Below, piece by piece: positions 1 to 12,289 of a stretch of 64,000 nucleotides of DNA. Source of the stretch: Trachelipus rathkii (taxonomy: Eukaryota > Arthropoda > Malacostraca > Isopoda > Trachelipodidae). Each line of letters begins with the position of its first letter. Positions within the stretch are counted from its first letter, which is position 1. Position numbers and translations under genes: made by a program. The notes under the pieces were generated by a model that saw nothing but the letters and a program-made list of their open reading frames with translations, did not search any database and was not told where the DNA came from. The stretch is from positions 1 through 64,000 of the forward strand of contig JABUQX010021027.1 in NCBI GenBank assembly GCA_015478945.1. The letters are read 5' to 3'.

Positions 1-103
1 ATGTACGAGAGTATAGTAGTAATGTTTAATTAGCATCGCCAGTAATAGTAATAATCATGACTAGGAAATATTTCTATTTATACTAAGGAAGTGTGTTAAT
101 ATA

Positions 104-173
104 ATTTTTTTTTTTTTTTTTCCTTTTTTTTTGTTTTTTTTTGCATTATTTTTTGCGTTTTTTTTTTTTTTTG
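104..173. repeat. Poly-T low-complexity tract
   Basis: Runs of T interrupted by single C, G and by GCA. It is followed by a small perfect stem, GGCTCT-CTGT-AGAGCC, near 256-271, whose role is unknown. No gene is seen in the first 340 bases. Confidence 0.8.
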
Positions 174-344
174 CATTTTAATCGGAAAATATAATTTTAG
201 AAGAAAGGAATTACCTTCTTACTTTTCTTTTTCATATATCCAATTTAGGTTAACGGGCTCTCTGTAGAGCCGACTGGGATAGGACATAGATATGTATAGG
301 TAGGTAGACCGAAGGTCCCCCCGTCCTAGTCAATACCTCTATAT

Positions 345-442
345 TATATATATATATATAATAAAGTAGATATCCTACATATTACTCTCTTATGTAAGTA
401 ATGCTCAATCGAAGTGAATAAATACATATATATATATGTTAT

Positions 443-488
<46 letters not shown>

Positions 489-732
489 ATATATATTATA
501 TATATTATATATATATATATATATCATATATATATATATATATATATATAAATATATATAATATGATTTTTATATATTATGTCTATATAATATATATATA
601 TAGAGTATAAGTATATATATATATGATATATATATATATATATATAATATATATATATATACTGTGTATATATTTTTTTTATTTTATATAAAAAAATTCT
701 ATAGATATAATATATATATATATATATATACT
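345..732. repeat. (TA)n microsatellite, imperfect
   Basis: About 390 bases composed almost entirely of TA dinucleotides with occasional TT, AA, C or G interruptions. Long TA tracts are self-complementary and are a common cause of assembly errors, so the length may be unreliable. Confidence 0.9.
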
Positions 733-1059
733 CAGAAAAATGTTTTAATATAAGAGTAGAGCCCTTTTACTTTCATTTTTTAAAATTGAAAAATTAATGA
801 AATAGAATGAAAGAAACATTGCAAAATACATTTAAAATAGAAAAATAAATAAAATTGTCGAAATAAATTTGCCATTTATATCCATGAAATTTCCATTAAA
901 CTTTTGCAGCTCCACACCAAAACGAACGAAGTTATTTTCATGAAAAGGAAAATGCATGAAGTAACTTTTAAAAGCAAAGAATATTAATTACTACACTTGC
1001 TTTCTTTGTTCTTGAAAGTTTATTTTGTGCAACAATAATACACGTGAATGTCTATGAAG
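733..1059. other. AT-rich non-coding stretch, no gene seen
   Basis: Unique-looking AT-rich sequence with many stops in all frames. I see no splice-site-bounded exon, RNA gene or repeat structure here. Confidence 0.5.
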
Positions 1060-1390
1060 GATTTTATCAAAGTAAATCAAGATTATAAATACTTAAATAT
1101 ATAAATAAATGAATAAAAATATAATGGTTTCAATGGTCTAATTGAATTGAAATATATTTACTAAGTTTTTTCAAATCCCTAATTACTCTAGTGATTTTAT
1201 ATTAAATTTTTTTTTTTATTTGCATATCATTATCGCCCTTTTACCTAATTAAATCTTCGAGTGTAAGGGGAAAAAAAGTTTAAGACTTCATTATAATTTG
1301 GATTTACTGAAAAAAATTCATTCCTTTTGGATATAAACTTCAAAAACAAAATTGATTTTCTTTGTGTGCTTCAGGTTGGGTTGCAAGATT
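1060..1390. repeat. Diverged direct repeat, copy A
   Basis: This stretch aligns by eye with 2665-2990. Shared blocks, in the same order, include CATTATCGCCC, AATCTTCGAG, AAAAAGTTTAAG followed by CTT/TTATTATAATTTG, TTTACTGAA, and GATTTTCTT followed by CGTGT/TGTGT. The copies have many substitutions and indels, which suggests an old dispersed element rather than a recent duplication. Copy A is followed at about 1465-1480 by GGCGGATGCGGAT, and copy B by a GGAGCC patch, so the family may carry a GC-rich tail. The family is not recognised. Confidence 0.65.
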
Positions 1391-2664
1391 TCGGACTTCA
1401 AAAAATTTATTAGATATTTTTTTCCGCTTCATCTGCGTACGATGACTCATACAAAAACAGATGGTGAGGCGGATGCGGATATGAATGCATGCCTTTTACA
1501 CACTATCTTTCAAATGCAAGTGGTCATTTATTTATTTATTTTAAGAATTGTATTATTGAATTTTAAAATTTCCTATTGATTTACTGATTACCATCGTTGT
1601 TTTATTTTGCTAAAAAATTAATGTGGAAATAATTTTCTTTTGATGTTGAACTGACTCTAACATTTATTTTAAAATATGTCCAAAGGTAGAATATTCCAAA
1701 CTGTTTGAATTTAAAATCTTACAACATTACTAACATTGATTTGTATGAAACTTTCAAAATCAATCTAATTTCTAATTAATATAAATTTGAATTCCATTTT
1801 TCTTCAATTTCTAATTGCTAAACGTTTATTCACAGTTGTGATCAAAAATGTGACTTTCATAGGATATTTAGGAATAAATATGAAAGTTAATTGACATGAC
1901 TCACTTCAGAAATAAAGCATGACTTATTTTGCCTTCAAATATATATATATATATAAATAAAGGTTTTATGGTGGTAAAATGTAGTAAAATGTAAAGTTTG
2001 ATAGGGTATAAAGGAAAATAATTCTCTTTCCAATCTTATCTATTCATGAAAATCATTTTATCTTCTTTGTTGTAGAGTAGCATCATTCAGAAAAAAAAAC
2101 AACTAAAGAAAAATATGGACTCACTTCTTAACAGTTAGTTTTACATCTTAAAATAGAAAATAATAGAAAAGCATTTACTATCTAATTATATACATATGGT
2201 ATAATTCTTAATACTTTATCTTGTAATCAAATGGTATTTATAAATAACTTTGACAGAATTTTTACGAATTAAGCTTAAAAAATAAACAACTTAATTGTCA
2301 GAAACCTAGCTTGGGTTTTTCAAGGTGAGAGTTTATGATGACAAATGAAATAAAATTAAAATGAAATAATGTTAAACATATTTGAATATCATTACAATGC
2401 GTTGTTGCTGTTATCATTTCATAATCTTCAAAAGCTATTAGGGAAAACCAACAAGAGTTCATTGGATGTTGTTAAAAGAAAAATTACAGTTTTCAATCAA
2501 ACTGTAATTATCATTATCATAATCGACTTTTGTGTATTCGTTTTTAAACAAAATTATTAAACTGATATAAAAAAAAAATTGCAATATTCAGAATAAATAC
2601 TAAAATATTCATAATATTAATTTGAAACCTCAAAAAGATATCAAGAGTCATTGTTAATAAATAA
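1391..2664. other. AT-rich interval between the two repeat copies
   Basis: Contains two short plus-strand ORFs (1352-1579, 63-75 codons) and 2369-2560, with AT-driven residue composition and no recognisable motif. A short TA run lies at about 1939-1954. I see no supported gene. Confidence 0.5.
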
Positions 2665-2990
2665 TTTTATCGAAATAAATCAAAATTAAAATTAAACCTA
2701 ATTAAATAAATCAAATATAATAATTACTATAGTCTAATTAAATTGAATTATATTATCTAAATTTTTCATTACTAAATATTCTAGATATTTTTCCATGAAT
2801 AATTCCTATATTTGTGTATCATTATCGCCCATTATTTTATACCTATCTGAATCTTCGAGAGTAATTAGGGGGAAAAAGTTTAAGGCTTTATTATAATTTG
2901 ACTTTACTGAATAAATATCGTGCCCTCTGGATGTAAACTAATAACAGAATCGATTTTCTTCGTGTTATTTCAAACAAACTCGTCAAGTTG
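2665..2990. repeat. Diverged direct repeat, copy B
   Basis: Second copy of the dispersed repeat described at 1060-1390, in the same orientation about 1.6 kb downstream. It is directly followed by the GGAGCC minisatellite patch. Confidence 0.65.
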
Positions 2991-3035
2991 GGAATGAATA
3001 ATTGTAACTTATATGCTAGGTTGCCTGCCGGACCA

Positions 3036-3190
3036 AGTGCAGGGAGCCGGAGCCGGAGCCGGAGTCGCTTTTGGGTAAAGAAGGAACCGAAGAATAAAAT
3101 TTTTGGGAGGTGAAGTTGAAATCAGAGCCAGATCTAAAAAAATATTCTTACAATACAGCAAGATGATGATGGAGCCGGAGCCGTAGTCAT
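3036..3190. repeat. GGAGCC hexanucleotide patches
   Basis: Tandem GGAGCC units occur around 3040-3066 and again around 3172-3186, separated by about 100 bases of AG-rich sequence (AGTTGAAATCAGAGCCAG). On the minus strand they read as alternating Ala-Pro, so the 61-codon minus ORF here is a by-product of the repeat and not a gene. Confidence 0.75.
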
Positions 3191-3305
3191 GCAATTATAA
3201 AATGGTGGAGCCTAAACGAGAGTTGGAACCATCAAAAACTTAACGCCTCTGTGTCCTGGTTAAAAGATGTTTGACTGCATTCAACTTCTTAGGACATTCT
3301 ATACT

Positions 3306-3371
3306 AGCGCTTGAAATACAGCGCTTTTGTCGAAGCGCAAACGCCAGTCGAATGAGTGTATTTTAAGCGCT
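3306..3371. mobile_element. 66-bp hairpin element (MITE-like)
   Basis: Arms AGCGCTTGAAATACA (3306-3320) and TGTATTTTAAGCGCT (3357-3371) are inverted repeats matching at 14 of 15 positions. The interior also contains a smaller palindromic pair, GCGCTT...AAGCGC. The sharp GC-containing arms in AT-rich surroundings suggest a small palindromic mobile element. I could not find a convincing target-site duplication, so the superfamily is open. Confidence 0.5.
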
Positions 3372-3502
3372 CATAAAGATGAAGCAATGTACTACTACTC
3401 ATATTTTTATTCAGCTGGCATTATTGCGGCGTCAAATGTGCATAGTTTTATATACTCGAATAGAAGGGGTCTTAAAAACCTTATTTATCGACTATAGATA
3501 AC

Positions 3503-3563
3503 CGGAGGAGGAGGCAGAGGCGGAGGCGGAAGTGGAGGCGGATGCAGATGCGGATGCAATGGC
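3503..3563. repeat. GGAGGC/GGCGGA minisatellite patch
   Basis: Imperfect hexamer repeats GGAGGA, GGCAGA, GGCGGA and GGATGC. Similar to the GGCGGATGCGGAT motif at about 1465-1480, which suggests a shared dispersed family with the repeats at 1060 and 2665. Confidence 0.75.
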
Positions 3564-4278
3564 GGAAATCGGAAAGGGAATTTTGGCATGAATCTGATCC
3601 ATAATCGGAAATTATTTTGCATCATCCTATCATTATTTTATTGTTTATTGCAAATTGACTTTAATTCTTTTGATTTATTTTTAATATTTAAGAAAAGTGC
3701 TTCAATGTAGATTTCAAATAATCACTTAAGGGGAAACAGTCACGAAAAATCCAGTTTATTTCAATCAGTTAATAGTAAACATTTTTTATGCGTAAACATT
3801 GTATTTTTAAAAATCAGGAAAAAAATTAAAAAAGAAACACTTTTTTGTGGGGGGGAGGGCCTCCCATCCAACCCCAAAAAATGAGAAATTCTCATAAAAT
3901 CTTTAATTATAAAGATATTTCAACGCTTTTTTCACTAAAAAAACTAGTATGATGTTTAGTAATAAAATTCGCTTAGACACCTTATTTTAAAACTTATTTT
4001 TTCAAAAAAAAATTTAAAAATAAAAATATTTTTTTTTTAAAATAATTACATTTCTTTTAAAAATGACACCACATTACAAAATATAATCGACGAACTATTA
4101 ATCAAGACACCCTGAACCGTTCTTTCTTAGTTTACAATACAACTAACACAACTCGAAAATTTAATTCATACTTCGATTCAACCGGCTATTACCACAAACC
4201 CATCCTAGAAACAGCGAATTACCATAATCGACCTTTCGGAATTTCATAGTCTTTAAAACAAATGATTTCAGCACTTAC
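3564..4278. other. AT-rich interval, candidate intron
   Basis: If the minus-strand exon at 4279-4317 is real, this stretch is the beginning of its first intron. I searched it for a following minus-strand exon with a good acceptor and found none. It holds A runs and one G run near 3848-3858. Confidence 0.3.
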
Positions 4279-4317
4279 CATAGAATTAATAAACTCTACG
4301 ATTTCCTTGCGGGCCAT
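4279..4317 (-). CDS. Possible first coding exon of an unknown gene (MARKEIVEFINSM)
   Basis: On the minus strand a start codon in good context (GAAAAATGG, A at -3 and G at +4) opens 13 codons, MARKEIVEFINSM. These end exactly at a consensus donor, GTAAGT (4273-4278). An in-frame TAG lies four codons upstream, so the ATG is the natural start. Codon content is not AT-driven. No downstream exon could be assigned, so the product is unknown. Chance co-occurrence of an ATG and a donor is possible. The gene would run toward position 1 and off the window. Confidence 0.3.
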
Positions 4318-4527
4318 TTTTCTATCCTACACACACCCCATCAGTTGTCACAATAGCAAAACAACACCACTAAACGGTCATAGTGGAGGTGTATCACATC
4401 ATTGCCGGAATACAATTACGGTATTTATTTACTTGGAAACTTAATCAATATGTTTACTCTAGATTTTAAGTATGCCTTATCGCTTGAATAGATACCTGTT
4501 CGTTTTTTGCCAAGAAAAGTCAAATGC

Positions 4528-4704
4528 TTATAGAAAGCATGAATCAAATTTTGAGACCACTCTATCTTTCTCCACACTGGGCATCTCACGAACACAAAAA
4601 AACTGCAACGGGATGCCCTTTATGGAGAGCATACCATCACGATTTAAACCTTCAAATTTGCTTGGCGATAATTTCCCTTTATCAATCTTCGGTCTAATAG
4701 TATC
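4528..4704 (-). CDS. Unidentified minus-strand coding-like ORF, 58 codons
   Basis: An open frame on the minus strand runs from after a TAA at 4705-4707 to a TAA at 4528-4530. It begins DTIRPKIDKGKLSPSKFEG and continues with LNRDGMLSIKGIPLQFFCV and REMPSVEKDRVVSKF. The composition is balanced, with no low-complexity runs, and looks more protein-like than the overlapping plus-strand ORF at 4472-4714. There is no clear ATG near its start (one internal ATG), so it could be an exon or a piece of a broken reading frame. It lies between the candidate first exon at 4279-4317 and the minus-strand ORF at 5014-5172, all in the same direction. I do not recognise a family. Confidence 0.3.
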   Translation of the reverse strand, partial: DTIRPKIDKGKLSPSKFEGLNRDGMLSIKGIPLQFFCVREMPSVEKDRVVSKFDSCFL

Positions 4705-4759
4705 TTATGGTTAACTTTTTATACATTACCTGTCAATAAAAACCCATATATACTTCACT

Positions 4760-5010
4760 TCCTCCATACACATAATATACTAAACCAAAAATCTTATATT
4801 CGAATTACTAATTATATAATCCAATTGAGAGTTTCAATATAATATTATATATATATATAAATTATATAATAACTGATTTATACTAATTAATATTCAACAT
4901 CATAATCCCAATATTTTTACCCTCTATCTTTATGTATTAAACTCAACACTTACAAAGTTCCTAGAACTTAATATATCAATATAATATCCTTTTTATCTTT
5001 TCTTCCAAAT
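4760..5010. other. AT-rich spacer with TA runs
   Basis: Contains a TA run near 4846-4858 and no open frame of note. It separates two same-strand coding-like segments and could be an intron or decayed sequence. Confidence 0.4.
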
Positions 5011-5013
5011 TGC

Positions 5014-5172
5014 TCATGGCATCTTAACACGCCATCCAGCTTCGCGAAAGTTTTCAAAAACCCATCTATTTCCCATATCTGAATTTTTATCCATAACAAT
5101 CTTTTCATATAACTCGACACACACCTCAATATTCGACAACCCAGAAATTACAATATCTCCTATAAAATTCAT
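5014..5172 (-). CDS. Unidentified minus-strand small ORF, 52 residues
   Basis: ATG at 5170-5172 to TGA at 5014-5016 on the minus strand. It begins MNFIGDIVISGLSNIEVCVE, continues LYEKIVMDKNSDMGNRW, and ends VFENFREAGWRVKMP. The acidic/basic balance and aromatic content look like real protein, and the frame is unusual for this AT-rich neighbourhood. No domain is recognised. Together with the short frames at 5232-5497 it suggests one minus-strand coding region broken by small indels, either a decayed mobile element or a real gene read through a noisy consensus. Confidence 0.35.
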   Translation of the reverse strand: MNFIGDIVISGLSNIEVCVELYEKIVMDKNSDMGNRWVFENFREAGWRVKMP

Positions 5173-5231
5173 GATCTATCAACTAACACTTATCTAATTT
5201 CCCTCACAAACCGACATACCCTCAACAAGAG

Positions 5232-5497
5232 TTAACGCTCCCGCAGGCCACTATCCCGACTGAGCACAACCCGACCATTCGAAGCTACCATTAAAGTTTC
5301 GCTAGAGCACCTAAATCTAGCTTGAGTACACAAGTAATTGTGCGATTGAATACAGCCTCCACTGTCACCATCTAAATCGCATTTCCCTCATGCCATTTGC
5401 GAGTCACATCCATCCATCACCCTATAAAGCCCAATAATTTTATCTGTTCTAGCACCTCAACAAACAATGTATTTACATCTCTAATTCTACTTCTCAC
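5232..5497 (-). pseudogene. Broken minus-strand coding region, unknown family
   Basis: Two minus-strand frames lie here. 5417-5497 reads VRSRIRDVNTLFVEVLEQIK then LLGFIG and a stop. 5232-5291 reads MVASNGRVVLSRDSGLRER and a stop. Between them the frame shifts several times, and a further coding-like piece (WHDESSRGVAPRIIL) is visible just upstream near 5540. The pieces share direction with the ORF at 5014-5172. The pattern fits one reading frame damaged by indels. Whether the damage is biological or sequencing error cannot be told from the window. Confidence 0.35.
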
Positions 5498-5499
5498 AC

Positions 5500-6240
5500 A
5501 GTAAGTATAATTCTCGGTGCAACTCCTCGGGAGCTTTCATCATGCCAGCCTCTCTTAGCAAAAAGAAACACTCTAAGTCTCCATTAATCATATTCGTTCT
5601 ATAACTATCTTTTCTAGTTCAATAACACGATTTACTATCCGCAACTTCTCTCCAATTCTGCGTATTCTATCTCATCTAGTCAAGTTCATCACTTTACGGC
5701 ATACTAATACCTCCATTTAATTGAACAACACTCCTCCCTTGCGACAACTTCTCGAGAAACCTCCATCTAATTCAAACTTTCAATCCGCTGAATGAATGCG
5801 GGAGAACTCTTACAAAAAAGCTTTTAATAAAAATCCATGTAACCACCACTCAGTTAGCCTTTTATTCTGTAGGTACAAATCATCTGCTCTTTCCCATCTC
5901 GTTGGTACAACTTTCATACGCTATAAATGGCCCACCAAAAGGCTCTCGTATTTGGGCTTATTAACTTCTTTCCTCATGCCTTAATGTAAATAAATCACTA
6001 AAAGCTCTTTTCCAAAAATAGGGAATAACCCTCCTCACACCTACTAACTAGATCTCGTCAACCACCTCGAATCGAAGCCATTCTACCATAATCTTTCTTC
6101 CGCGAAATTTTGATCTATCCATTACTACCTTTACTGTAGGACTTCTTCTTCTTTCTTAACAGCCCGGTTCTGTAGTTAACAGCTTTATTCGGGAGCATGT
6201 CAACGCGCTTATGGAAATTATGTAATACCCGACAAGTAAT
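5500..6240. other. C-rich plus strand, possible decayed coding region
   Basis: The plus strand is rich in C and T and poor in G, as for the antisense of a coding strand, which continues the character of 5014-5497. No frame longer than about 60 codons has a recognisable motif. I cannot assign a gene. Confidence 0.3.
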
Positions 6241-9200
6241 TACATAACCTATATCAATAGCACACGAATGAACAACATAATATACACCACACCTTATAAT
6301 ATTACTATAAAATATATATATATATAAAAATAAAATACACTACTAATAAATATACAATACATAAAATATCAAATACATAAAACAATTTATAATAAAATAT
6401 TGATACATACTAATAATATATATATAAATATAAATATATTAAAAAATATATTAATAATATAACAATCTATTATAACACATTCATCTACCCATAAATAATA
6501 CTATATTATAATAATAATATCAATACTCTCTCTCTCATTCATATACTTAAAGCAATATCTCAATAACTACCAATAATAAAATAATATAATATATATATAA
6601 AATATATATAGTCATATATATATATTATCATTTTCTCATACTCATTATATAAAAAATTATCACATAAGGAATATTATATACTATCATTTTAATGTAATAT
6701 GAAATTAAAATCAATATGCAAAAACTTATCTAAAATTTATTTATATTTTAATTCTACTTTATTTAAAACAACACTATAGACTAAATCTAAAATAAGTGTA
6801 TATATCATCATTATCATATATATAATCTCTTACTATATATATAAATATCTACTATATATAAGTTCATACTATACTATCGGCTAATATTACCATTCTTGTC
6901 AACCATCTAACCTCCTCCGTAGCTGTCAATCATACTATTTAGGGAAAAATCAGCTGTGTTTCGGCAGATGCATATCATCATTGACTCCACGATTTGGGTA
7001 ATATAAAATTATATCCTCCACGCTCTTACCTCTTTCGCTCTTCACATTTATATCCACTCTCTCTTCCAATCATCTTCTCTCTCTTCACATCTCCCACTCA
7101 AAAATTGTCGCACTCTCTTCTTTAATTCATTTCAGTTTGCGGCAAAGTGCATATTCACCAGTCTCAATTTTATTAAGAAAATACCAAACAATATCATAAA
7201 CTTCTTACATTTCCGTGTAATGTAAAAATCTTTTTAAATACACTGCTTACATAATCAAGTACTCCGAGTCATAGCTATACTGAGTAATATCGAACTACTA
7301 GATATGAATTTATAATATATTTAACTGCCGATACTATTAGAAAATAAGTATAAATATAATGCTCAAAGTTAGGTATTATATAATACTCTGCGCAATAATT
7401 TTATATTAAAAATACAACTACCTTGATTTCAGATACAAAGAATTTGGTGTGTAAATGTAAATAGCAGGTAATTTAATCAATTAAAATGTTAAATAAAACA
7501 TATATAAAAAAGTATATAACTATAAATATATACCCTCCGTAGCATTAGGCTAAAAGGATAGAAGATAGTGAAGGTAACTTATAATAAATAATATATTAAG
7601 CGGAAACTACTACGCTACATATAATATTCACGAGAGAATAACTTAACACGGCTTTAAATACACCGAGCCATATAGTATAAAGAAAAACATTATCAATGTT
7701 CTGATACGCGATTAAGAGAATCTAACACTGTCTTCTCTGATTGAAATCCATTCCGCAAATCCATATCGCTGTAATAATAATAGGACTCTCGGTCAAACAG
7801 CCAACGAGCTACTCCTCACATCCGAGAAAAGAGTCTATGCGAGAGAACACTTTACTAATAATACAACCAAAGAACTAGAAAGTAACTATAACCATCTCAT
7901 CCACGAGCTCATATAGCAACAAACACATAACAACAACACCAAGCATAATCCAACAAGCACTAGATCACAAGCAATCACAGTCCACTCTTCTGAGATACAA
8001 TCAAATAAATATCATTAATACAAAAATTGCCATTAAAATGCGAGATAAATACTATAATTAAAGCCAAAAAAAAACAGAAAAAATCAAATACAAGTAGAAA
8101 TAGAGAGTTCAACATTAAAATCATTGCAGTCACGAGAAAGACAAACCGACTCAGAGATCTAACCTAAGAGTATCTCCGTCGTCCGGCGATATGTTGCTTC
8201 CTATACTGCACAATCATTGCGTTCAATCCATGCACTAGAAGGAATAATTCTAGAAAATTAAAGTTACGAAAATACCCATGAGATCAGTATAAAGTATAGA
8301 ATAAGAGTATTAATGACTGGATAATTATATATTAAATCTAAGATAATATAAAATTATACATCTTATTTAATATATAATATTAATTATAATAATAATAAAA
8401 AATACTAATTAAAAAGTAGCATATTTTTTATATACATTTATTTATAGATAAAGAAATTAGAATCATTACCAAATATATACTAGATATGAGATATATATTA
8501 TACTATAGACCAATAGATATAATTACTTATATTATGAAGATATAAATTCGCATATAAATTATTTTATATATTGAAGTAGATATAATTAATATACGAATTC
8601 AAATATATAGATCTAATATACTTACTAAAATAAAATAATATCATAGAGTTATTTACTTCTTTAATAATATAATATAAATATACAAATCACATATAATTAT
8701 ATATATATATATATATTATAAAAAAATTATATAATCATATCAATACAAATAATATAATTAAAATAATATATAATTAATCACAACATATATAAAACTCATT
8801 TGAAACTTGTGCATAATACTATATATATAACTAAGTATAAGGAACATATTCGAATTACATTAACTATTTAAACTTAATATTCGTAATGAAATAAAAAATA
8901 ATAAAAATTAAATGTAAGGAAAATATACCAATTATGATATATATCATTTATTATATTAGTCTATTTAGAAAAAAGTAAGTCGTTTGGTAGCTGTTGCAAA
9001 ATAAATAACTATAAACAAAATCATTTCTTAAATAACATTATAATATCCTGAAAAACTACGCACACATATATAATCTCGTATATATAAAACCAGCGCATTA
9101 ATCATTAAAAACAAGGGGTATGGGACTTTTAAAATGGCGTCCAATTTAGAAAGTGTTTCATGTTACGGTCAATATATAATAGAGATCAGTCATCGTATCT

Positions 9201-9720
9201 ATATATAAATAAATATAAAAAAATCACATCATATATACTATATAAAATAAATATATGTAGTGGGGATTATTTTCAGTATATACAAAGTTTATAAACTTAA
9301 TATTCGTAGAAATTTTATAATACTACAGATATATACTCCTTCTTTATATATATAGAAATTAAATATAATGAGATAACAGTAAAAATTAATAATTAATTTA
9401 TAATTAGAATAACACTAAAAAATCTAAATGACTCTTTCAAATTACGATAAACTTTTCGATAAATACTAATAATTTAATTTGATTATTTAACTAATAAACT
9501 CACCTAAAAAAGTGCGCACTTAATAGTATATAAATCATATATAATAAAATTATATAATAATATATATATATAATTATAAAATAATATAATATATATATTT
9601 AATAAATATATATATATACGAAATTGTTTTTAAAAATAGAAAAAAATAATTAAGGAAATATAAAAATAAATAAATAATTAATGATTACAAAATAACAAAA
9701 GATAAAATAATTAATATTTC
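6241..9720. other. Long AT-rich stretch, no gene seen
   Basis: Very AT-rich sequence with many imperfect TA runs (for example 6308-6326, 6586-6640, 8699-8716 and 9557-9620) and C-containing interludes around 6890-7180 and 7790-8230. No frame, splice pair or RNA gene is convincing. Repeat runs look scrambled by small indels. Confidence 0.5.
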
Positions 9721-12055
9721 AACAGGTATCGGCATAAAAAATATTAAGACGCGGCCATATTATCCTGCACATAGTTCCCTACATCCCTTGATATTATAAT
9801 AACAAACACCTAAGAAAAATCCACGTGACACAGTAAACATCAAGTGTACGGGGTCTTCCGCACTAATTGAAGACGTGTGAATTCCTCCCTATCTTTCCCC
9901 CATCGGCAGAGCCACCCATAATGGAAATACTTCAATTTAAGAAGGCCGAGCCGAAAGGGTACTAAGGAGGAGACAAGTCCACTCATCGATCACAATACTA
10001 GAGAGACAAGAACCATGACAATGGGAATCTATCGGTCTACACTACAGGTCTCCAATTTATCAATATCTTAAGTTACCGGCAAATTATCTATCATAATAAA
10101 GTCTTCCAAATGTTTAATTCAAATGACAAGCATATCAGATACATTAAGTTCTTACTGAACAATTTTAGCGGTATAAAATTCCATTCACTACTTAAGTTTG
10201 TATAAATTTTATAATATTTACTAATAATATTTTAAAAAAATATAAAATTTTTTAACATAATTATTGAAAAGATTAAGTTTTAACATACGCTAATTCGCAA
10301 AATATGCCACTTATATTGAAAATTGGGTGAATGAAAGGACAATCAGTGCAAATAAGATGCTTCAAGAGGAAATAGTAGTAAATGATCTCTTTCCTTAAAA
10401 TAATTTTAACTAAATATAATGTTTAGTATAAAAATGATACATTTAATAAAATAACAGTCATATATCAGTTTGTTGTAAAAATAGTTAGGAAATATACTAT
10501 ATGGTATAATAGTCTGCAAGCATAATCTACGCCCCCGTATATACGAGCCAACTACTCTAGTAGTTAAGCTCTTTGACGCACGATATAAGGAGAATCATCT
10601 AATTCTTCTTCATCCATAACTATGGTATTAATTGTATAACATTAGTATCATATCTATATTTCCCATAATAATAAAAACAAACAAAATAGTATACACAGGC
10701 TATCAAAGAGTTACGGAGAGCTAGTGATAAACGCCCCAGAATGCCTGGTTGGTTGGCACATAACAGACATCGATTGTATGTATGTTCTCTCACTGCGATG
10801 CCGAACTGGACTCAGTTTTACTAGGTTTACAATGTGGCTTACCTATTGTTTACTTACCAGTGATCTAATTGTTAATTTCAAATTAAAGGCTTTCAATCTC
10901 TAATATTTTTCGTTAAGCGAAGTTTATTGTCTTTATAACATTAACAAATATAATTATACTAATATTAGTAAATATGGATAAATCCTATATCTGTAACTCC
11001 TATCACATGGGATATTAAGATAGTATTCCATGCCATCTTAACATTTATAGTATTATCCAAAATATTAAATGACCATTTATGTTATTAAATAGATAATTGC
11101 TAAAACATTTATTTGAATAAACATTTAAATTTTGACAGTATTAATTCCCAATATGCACAACAGTTATATACCCTTAATTCATATTAACGGTAACTATGGG
11201 TTTAACACCTAAGTCCCTAAAAGAAATCTATGTATATTTACTATAGTAACTTTTTGGTACTAATGGAGGTGAAATACTGGGACATGGTAAGGCATAATTA
11301 TATGAGTATTTATCAAATTATATAACATTCAATTATTAAAGGATATCCCCAAATATGGAAACATAATAAATGCTAAAACGCAAACATTGGACTCTACAAT
11401 AAATGAACGGGCCCACCTATATCTACATCATCTCAGTAACAATGCAATTTAGGTAATATGAAACCTCAACTTCATACACATAATCTTTTTAATAAATAGA
11501 AATTAAATCAATGGAAAAATCATAACTAAGACTCTATGCAATCCAAACAACAATTATCTCACAAAGTACCAATGTCATTATATTTTGTTTACTTCATCCC
11601 TATCTACATGCCATCACAGGTGGTATTTAGCATTGAAGTCAGCAATCTAAAATTCAGATATATCAAATGTAAACTGGCAAATTTTATAGTAATAGAACCT
11701 AAAAAGGTACTTATATGGGTAATGTTTACAGTAATGCCTCTAATAAGATTTAAAAACCACATGGGCAAGAACTCTAATAAACGAAACTAAAGCATAAGAT
11801 AATCAAACAATGCATTTGTCTTAGGAAAATGAGTTAACTCATAATGAATAATGCCAAAGTTTTCTCGAGATTGCATAAGATCCCTCTTGCAGAAGACTTG
11901 GAAACTGAACAGGATACAGGGGTAAGAAAGTGATCATCGGAGGAATTACTCCATGTCAACAAGTGATCATTAAAAAATCTATATATTGCTACAGAACTCT
12001 ACTAAGCAAGTAATCTTTACTAAATCCGACACTTACTATATATAAAAATATACAT
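9721..12055. other. Mixed-composition stretch, no gene seen
   Basis: Less AT-biased islands occur at 9740-10090 and 10720-10860. The longest frame is an 84-codon plus-strand ORF at 11536-11790 (MQSKQQLSHKVPMSLYF start) with hydrophobic segments but no recognised family or conserved motif. I do not call it a gene. Confidence 0.4.
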
Positions 12056-12059
12056 CAAT

Positions 12060-12275
12060 ACAACTTAACTACTAATACTTTGTATAATATATAGTAAAAT
12101 AATATATATATAATATAATAAAATATATAAATAATATAAATAATATATATAATATAAGTTACATATTAATATATATAATAAATATATATATAATTAATAA
12201 AATAATATATATCATAAATATAATATATTATAAAATATATATAAAAAATAATAAAATAATATAATAATATAATAG
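12060..12275. repeat. (TA)n / (TAA)n tract
   Basis: About 215 bases of TA and TAA units with few interruptions. Confidence 0.8.
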
Positions 12276-12289
12276 CTAGGGAGGAAATG

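Noticed and set aside
4472..4714. 80-codon plus-strand ORF
   Set aside because: The minus strand over the same bases gives a more protein-like frame in line with its neighbours; neither is certain, but the plus frame is the weaker candidate.
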